Part shown: piece by piece, positions 60,562 through 64,000 of the stretch | Layout: each line of letters begins with the position of its first letter | Position numbering within the stretch: the stretch's first letter is position 1 | Assembly (NCBI RefSeq): GCF_014642405.1 | Contig: NZ_BMIN01000001.1 | Coordinates: 186,001-250,000 of the forward strand | Source: Pontibacillus salipaludis | Lineage (GTDB): Bacteria; Bacillota; Bacilli; Bacillales; BH030062 | DNA length: 64,000 nt | Direction of reading: 5' to 3' | The notes under the pieces: model-generated | What the model saw: the letters and a program-made list of their open reading frames with translations, nothing else | Told to the model about the DNA's origin: nothing | Database searches by the model: none | Program-made: the position numbers and the translations under genes

Positions 60562-61659
60562 ATGAATAATCAAACAACAATCCAAACCATTCATCACATC
60601 ACCCAACAACAAATCGATTGGAGTTCTCCTGATTTGTACCATAAGATTATGCAAGTTGGTTTCAGGGATATTCCCTGGGGACAAGTTCCGGATGAGCTGC
60701 TTCTTTATTTGTTCCTCCATGACGACCCTACACTTGGGTCACGCCGGAAGACTTCTACCCTAAAAGAGTATTTCCGTGATGTTCGTCAGTTTATCGAATA
60801 CATACAAACGGATGGCCATACAATCCAAACCATTCATCACGAAGACTTGGGGCGCTATCAGCTGTATTTAGAAAGCTGCTCATACCGTCCCACTACCTTA
60901 CGTCGCAAAAGTACCGTTGTTAGTCAGTTTCTCTCTTATTTACATAATCGCGATATCGTAAACTACGACCTTACAAAAAGTATGAAACGAATCTCTGTAA
61001 AAAAAGAACAACTCGTCAATCGAGACTTTTATGAAGAAGAAGTTGAAGAACTCCTTAAATACTTCAAAGAGCATGACTATTATATGTATACAATGTTGTA
61101 TACATTGGTTTCAACAGGCCTTCGTATTCAGGAATTTGCAGAAGCTAAATGGTCTGAAGTTTTTTATCAACCAGATGTTGGGCTTTATTTTGTATCTGTT
61201 ATTGGGAAACGAAGTAAATTGCGAGAAGTCCCTTTATTTGAAGAAGTACTAGAAGTGATTAGTGAATTTAGAATGAGGCGAGGCTTTTCAGGAGACTTAG
61301 ACGGAGATGAGACCCCTCTTTTCCCTAAGCCTAACGGAGAACATTATAATTTTAAGTATTTAAGTAATGAATTCACTAAACAAATAGAAAACTTGCATAC
61401 TATATTTCCATTCATCCAGCAACGCTTAGATCGCCAGGAACGTTATGCGAAAACCTCTAATCCTATTAAATTTAAGATTACTCCGCATACGTGTAGACAT
61501 TACACGGCTTCTTATTACTTATCTAAAGGAGCAGATTTAAAAGCGATACAAGACTTGTTAGATCATGAATCGTCCTCTACCACTGATAATTACCTCCGTC
61601 GTAAGCGAAAATTCCAGGACCATGCTGCTGTAAAAATTGGAGGTCAGTTTATGAAATAG
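60562..61659 (+). CDS. Tyrosine-type site-specific recombinase (phage-integrase family)
   Basis: A 365-residue recombinase. The N-terminal core-binding domain (about 60-170) has 'TLKEYFRDVRQFIEYIQ' and 'TTLRRKSTVVSQFLSYLHNRDIV'. The catalytic residues are Arg in 'VSTGLRIQEFAEAKW', Lys in 'VIGKRSKLREVPL', the His-x-x-Arg of 'ITPHTCRHYTASYYLS', His in 'DLLDHESSSTTDNYLRR' and the Tyr nucleophile in the same stretch. It resembles Xer-type recombinases more than phage integrases, and no phage or conjugative genes lie near. A 21-bp direct repeat inside the gene encodes TIQTIHH twice. Start ATG 60562 follows GAAGGGAG; a longer in-frame start is rejected. Confidence 0.9.
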   Translation: MNNQTTIQTIHHITQQQIDWSSPDLYHKIMQVGFRDIPWGQVPDELLLYLFLHDDPTLGSRRKTSTLKEYFRDVRQFIEYIQTDGHTIQTIHHEDLGRYQLYLESCSYRPTTLRRKSTVVSQFLSYLHNRDIVNYDLTKSMKRISVKKEQLVNRDFYEEEVEELLKYFKEHDYYMYTMLYTLVSTGLRIQEFAEAKWSEVFYQPDVGLYFVSVIGKRSKLREVPLFEEVLEVISEFRMRRGFSGDLDGDETPLFPKPNGEHYNFKYLSNEFTKQIENLHTIFPFIQQRLDRQERYAKTSNPIKFKITPHTCRHYTASYYLSKGADLKAIQDLLDHESSSTTDNYLRRKRKFQDHAAVKIGGQFMK

Positions 61660-61682
61660 TTTCTTCTTGTACTAAAGAGCTA

Positions 61683-61716
61683 AAAAAGCGCCCAGCTAAA
61701 TGCTAGGCGCTTTCAA
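61683..61716. terminator. Bidirectional terminator after the recombinase gene and ABC permease
   Basis: AAAGCGCC (61685-61692) pairs with GGCGCTTT (61706-61713), with extra pairing inside, between convergent genes. T-runs and A-runs lie on the flanks. Confidence 0.75.
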
Positions 61717-61723
61717 TTTATTT

Positions 61724-62530
61724 TTATAAAGGTAAATCTCTTTTCTTAAATATCCACAAAGACATACTCAAGGCTGCTATACCAATCACTATAAGCCAAA
61801 AATAGGAATAAACAGGGGCCGATCCACTTCTTAAAATATCACTTGCTTGAAAGAAAGAGAATAATGTAGCATACTCCAACCAACTTAACTTCTCTGTTAA
61901 TTTTGCTATAATATCAAACCCGTACATGAGAAAAACCACCAAGGAAGCAGCACCTAAAGCTTTCTTCTCATCGTTCAATAAACAAGATAAGAGGAAATTC
62001 AAACTCCCAAGAGCGAAAAATAAAAGTGTCCCCATTAGATTCACTTCTAAAAACGCTTGGACATCCATTTGATTATCGCTTGTAACGATCACCGTTTGAG
62101 CCCATATCCCTATAGCTGTCGTCACAACCATAATAGTGAGTAATCCTGTGAGAAATACCGAGAAGTGTATGAGTGCAATCTTGATTCTTGAATAGGGTGT
62201 CGCCAGTAAATAGGCCATTGATCCCCGATCTATAAATTGGGAGATGAGTTGATTCGTAATCATAATACTGTAGATTGATAGAATAATGATAAAGATCATA
62301 TCGTAATACTTGCTTGATAAAAATTCTCCAAGACTCCCCATTCCTGCTTCTAAACCGAAGGCTTGAATAAATCCAGCGGGCATACCTGATATTAGCTCAT
62401 TCATAACATCCATCTTATCTGCAAACGTTGGGAAAATCCAAATAATGAGGGTCATATATAGTACAGAGACTGCGGTAAACCCAACAATACTCATAGCATG
62501 TAGTTGTAACATACGTTTATAAAGGCTCAT
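61724..62530 (-). CDS. ABC-2 type transporter permease
   Basis: Membrane subunit of 268 residues with six spans. The layout (short cytoplasmic start 'SLYKRMLQLHAMSIVGF', a long loop with 'PTFADKMDVMNELISGMPAGFIQAFG', spans to the end) matches the ABC-2 export permeases of Bacillus. Key segment 'DRGSMAYLLATPYSRIKIALIHFSVFL' (about residues 100-125) is typical. It pairs with the ATP-binding gene upstream, whose stop overlaps its start in TAATG. Substrate unknown; antibiotic, lantibiotic or lipid export is possible. Confidence 0.9.
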   Translation of the reverse strand: MSLYKRMLQLHAMSIVGFTAVSVLYMTLIIWIFPTFADKMDVMNELISGMPAGFIQAFGLEAGMGSLGEFLSSKYYDMIFIIILSIYSIMITNQLISQFIDRGSMAYLLATPYSRIKIALIHFSVFLTGLLTIMVVTTAIGIWAQTVIVTSDNQMDVQAFLEVNLMGTLLFFALGSLNFLLSCLLNDEKKALGAASLVVFLMYGFDIIAKLTEKLSWLEYATLFSFFQASDILRSGSAPVYSYFWLIVIGIAALSMSLWIFKKRDLPL

Positions 62531-63438
62531 TATAACTCCTCCTCTTGATCAGAAGGCGCGTTCTTATGATTATAGATATCCATAAAGACCTCTTCAAGTG
62601 TTTGAGACTCCATTTCCATATTTGTAACTGAGTGATTTTGTAGGGAAGTAACAAAAGCATCATAGCTTCCTTTTATAGGAACTATAACCCGGTTATAGGA
62701 TCTACTTTCCACTTGATCAGGAAACTGATCTGCGTAGGAACGAGCCTCTACCTCATCTTCAAATGTGACTTCTACTTTTTTTGTTTGTAAGGAACGAAGA
62801 TCTGTCATAGAATCTGTCCTTACGATTCTACCTTCCTTAATGATAGAAGCTCTGTTACACGTACGCTCCACCTCAGGGAAATAGTGGGAACTCATTAAAA
62901 TGGTTTTCCCCCTCCCTCGTTCTTCGCCTAACAAATTAAGAAACTCCCTTTGCATAAAGGGGTCAAGTCCTGATGTAGGCTCATCTAATATGTAAATGGA
63001 TGGATCGTGCATAAAGGCAGCTACAATACCCACTTTTTGCTTCATCCCTTTAGACATCTTACGTATTTGTATAGAAGGGTCAAATTGAAAACGATCAATT
63101 AAAGCGTCTTTTCTTGAGGTACCACGCAATGATCTCATATCTTCAAGTAAGTTAAGAAATTCAGTTCCTTTCATCTTTTCAATAAGAGCAATTTCACCTG
63201 GAAGATAGCCTACAAATTTCTGGATGGTAGGCGCGTCTTCCCAGCAGTTATATTTTGAAATAGATAAATTCCCTTCATTCGGATTCATAAAGCCCATTAG
63301 CTGACGTATGGTAGTTGATTTCCCAGCCCCATTAGGTCCAAGAAAACCAAATATATCTCCTTCTTCTACCCTAAAAGAAACATTGAATATCCCCTTGCCA
63401 TTAGAGAAAGACTTTGTAACATTTTCAACGTTAATCAT
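62530..63438 (-). CDS. ABC transporter ATP-binding protein
   Basis: Export-type ATPase of 302 residues. Walker A 'GFLGPNGAGKSTTIRQLMGF' (about residues 32-50), signature 'IRKMSKGMKQKVGIVAAFMHDPSIYILDEPTSGLDPFMQ' containing the ABC signature and Walker B in one run (about 130-170), and the switch His in 'MSSHYFPEVERT'. The C-terminal 90 residues are the DUF4162-like tail of export ATPases. It forms the transporter with the permease downstream (overlap of one base). RBS GGGGG. Confidence 0.96.
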   Translation of the reverse strand: MINVENVTKSFSNGKGIFNVSFRVEEGDIFGFLGPNGAGKSTTIRQLMGFMNPNEGNLSISKYNCWEDAPTIQKFVGYLPGEIALIEKMKGTEFLNLLEDMRSLRGTSRKDALIDRFQFDPSIQIRKMSKGMKQKVGIVAAFMHDPSIYILDEPTSGLDPFMQREFLNLLGEERGRGKTILMSSHYFPEVERTCNRASIIKEGRIVRTDSMTDLRSLQTKKVEVTFEDEVEARSYADQFPDQVESRSYNRVIVPIKGSYDAFVTSLQNHSVTNMEMESQTLEEVFMDIYNHKNAPSDQEEEL

Positions 63439-63594
63439 CTAAATCCCCCTTTCTAATGAAAAAGCTGTATTTTAGTGACTTATGATTATCGTAAGCTCCC
63501 CCTCTTAGTCTGTCAATTTAATCCTTTAGTGTAAGTATAGTTTTTTTACCCATCGTACATACTATCCGTAACAACATGTTAAAGGATGAAATAT

Positions 63595-63999
63595 ATGTCT
63601 TCACATGACACATCAATTATTTATCGCCCTCTTGTATACGACGGACAACTGAAAACATATATCGGTAGTCCGAATGCCTATCACACTTCTGTAGAAGCTA
63701 TTATCGAAGCAATGAATTTTGCAGAGCTTTATAATGAGGATATGTACGACGGAGCTATATTATGGGAAGATTCTGAAGTCACTAGAGGTACTAATAACAA
63801 CTTAAGAATTTTAAGTGGTACATTAAATAGCGATACTCCACCTACCTTTTTTATTGAGATTAAGCAACTATTGGATAATGGTACCATCAAGGTTTCTGAG
63901 AAATCCCGCGCTAAACCAGTAGCAAGAGAACGTAATGAGGCACTTGCTATGCGAGTTGGTGAAGAAATTGACTTAATGGACTATCCTGTGAATGAATAG
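63595..63999 (+). CDS. Conserved hypothetical protein, 134 residues
   Basis: A small soluble acidic protein that I do not recognise. 'IIYRPLVYDGQLKTYIGSPNAYHTSVEAIIEAMNFAELY' at the start gives strand-strand-helix, and the end is charged ('RERNEALAMRVGEEIDLMDYPVNE'). No motif or membrane segment. An RBS (AAAGGATG) lies before the ATG at 63595; an ATG three codons earlier is inside it. It ends 2 bases before the window edge. Divergent from the ABC operon. Confidence 0.65.
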   Translation: MSSHDTSIIYRPLVYDGQLKTYIGSPNAYHTSVEAIIEAMNFAELYNEDMYDGAILWEDSEVTRGTNNNLRILSGTLNSDTPPTFFIEIKQLLDNGTIKVSEKSRAKPVARERNEALAMRVGEEIDLMDYPVNE

Positions 64000-64000
64000 A

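Overview
The window is a 64 kb chromosomal segment of a low-GC Gram-positive bacterium of the family Bacillaceae. Evidence for this is the strong AGGAGG-type ribosome binding sites, frequent TTG and GTG starts, and Bacillus-type genes such as the two-headed dynamin DynA, YkpA-type ABC-F protein, CvfB, YdjO, YfhD, YetF, stand-alone nitric oxide synthase, a CcpA (cre) site and a YocH-like LysM/3D cell-wall protein. The genus is not certain; a salt-tolerant marine or soil genus near Pontibacillus or Halobacillus would fit. No rRNA, tRNA, CRISPR array or intact insertion sequence was seen.

Layout. 1-5006: the 3' part of a sugar ABC-transporter operon (binding protein, two permeases) followed by an unfamiliar HTH regulator, a TIM-barrel sugar isomerase/epimerase and a Gfo/Idh/MocA dehydrogenase. 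5241-6344: a free-standing LAGLIDADG homing endonuclease with extra DNA-binding modules. 6553-6846: a small Dabb protein. 7202-19626: the centrepiece, a catabolic cluster that reads as a complete route from L-lysine to crotonyl-CoA. It has an NhaC-family permease (frameshifted here), L-lysine 6-dehydrogenase, an aldehyde dehydrogenase, an aminotransferase, a thiamine-diphosphate 2-oxoacid decarboxylase, a semialdehyde dehydrogenase, a class III CoA-transferase and a glutaryl-CoA-type dehydrogenase, with an IclR regulator and a DUF3870 protein in the middle. 20021-21262: a lone SQD1-like UDP-sulfoquinovose synthase. 21504-23550: flavohaemoprotein Hmp and a Crp/Fnr regulator with a perfect Fnr-type box between them.

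23625-38609 is housekeeping and stress: a double P-loop ATPase, an MFS transporter, CvfB, YqxD, YetF plus DUF4363, an isolated lysine N6-hydroxylase, an LLM oxidoreductase, a formate/nitrite channel, UV-damage endonuclease, NO synthase, a DJ-1 protein, a cre-controlled aldehyde dehydrogenase with its DUF779 partner, YfhD and the LysM/3D protein. 38886-45803: pantothenate symporter with YhdT, a membrane PAS histidine kinase, DUF1206 and ABC-F proteins. 45929-48905: a sulfur-trafficking group (TauE, DsrE2, TusA) divergent from an FAD oxidoreductase, with CsoR/CstR-like operators in the shared promoter region. 48945-49405: a GC-rich fold-back repeat.

49440-59387 holds a nitrilase-family amidase, the YdjO/cold-shock pair, oligoendopeptidase F, a DUF4397 protein, a SurA-like lipoprotein, DynA and a nucleoside deaminase. 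59449-61659: an unknown HTH/RHH-like DNA-binding protein divergent from a tyrosine recombinase, with a 9-6-9 inverted repeat between them. 61724-63999: an ABC-2 export pair and a small unknown protein. Most genes end in clear intrinsic terminators, which gives good operon boundaries. Family calls are made by eye from recognisable motifs and remembered relatives; no database search was run.
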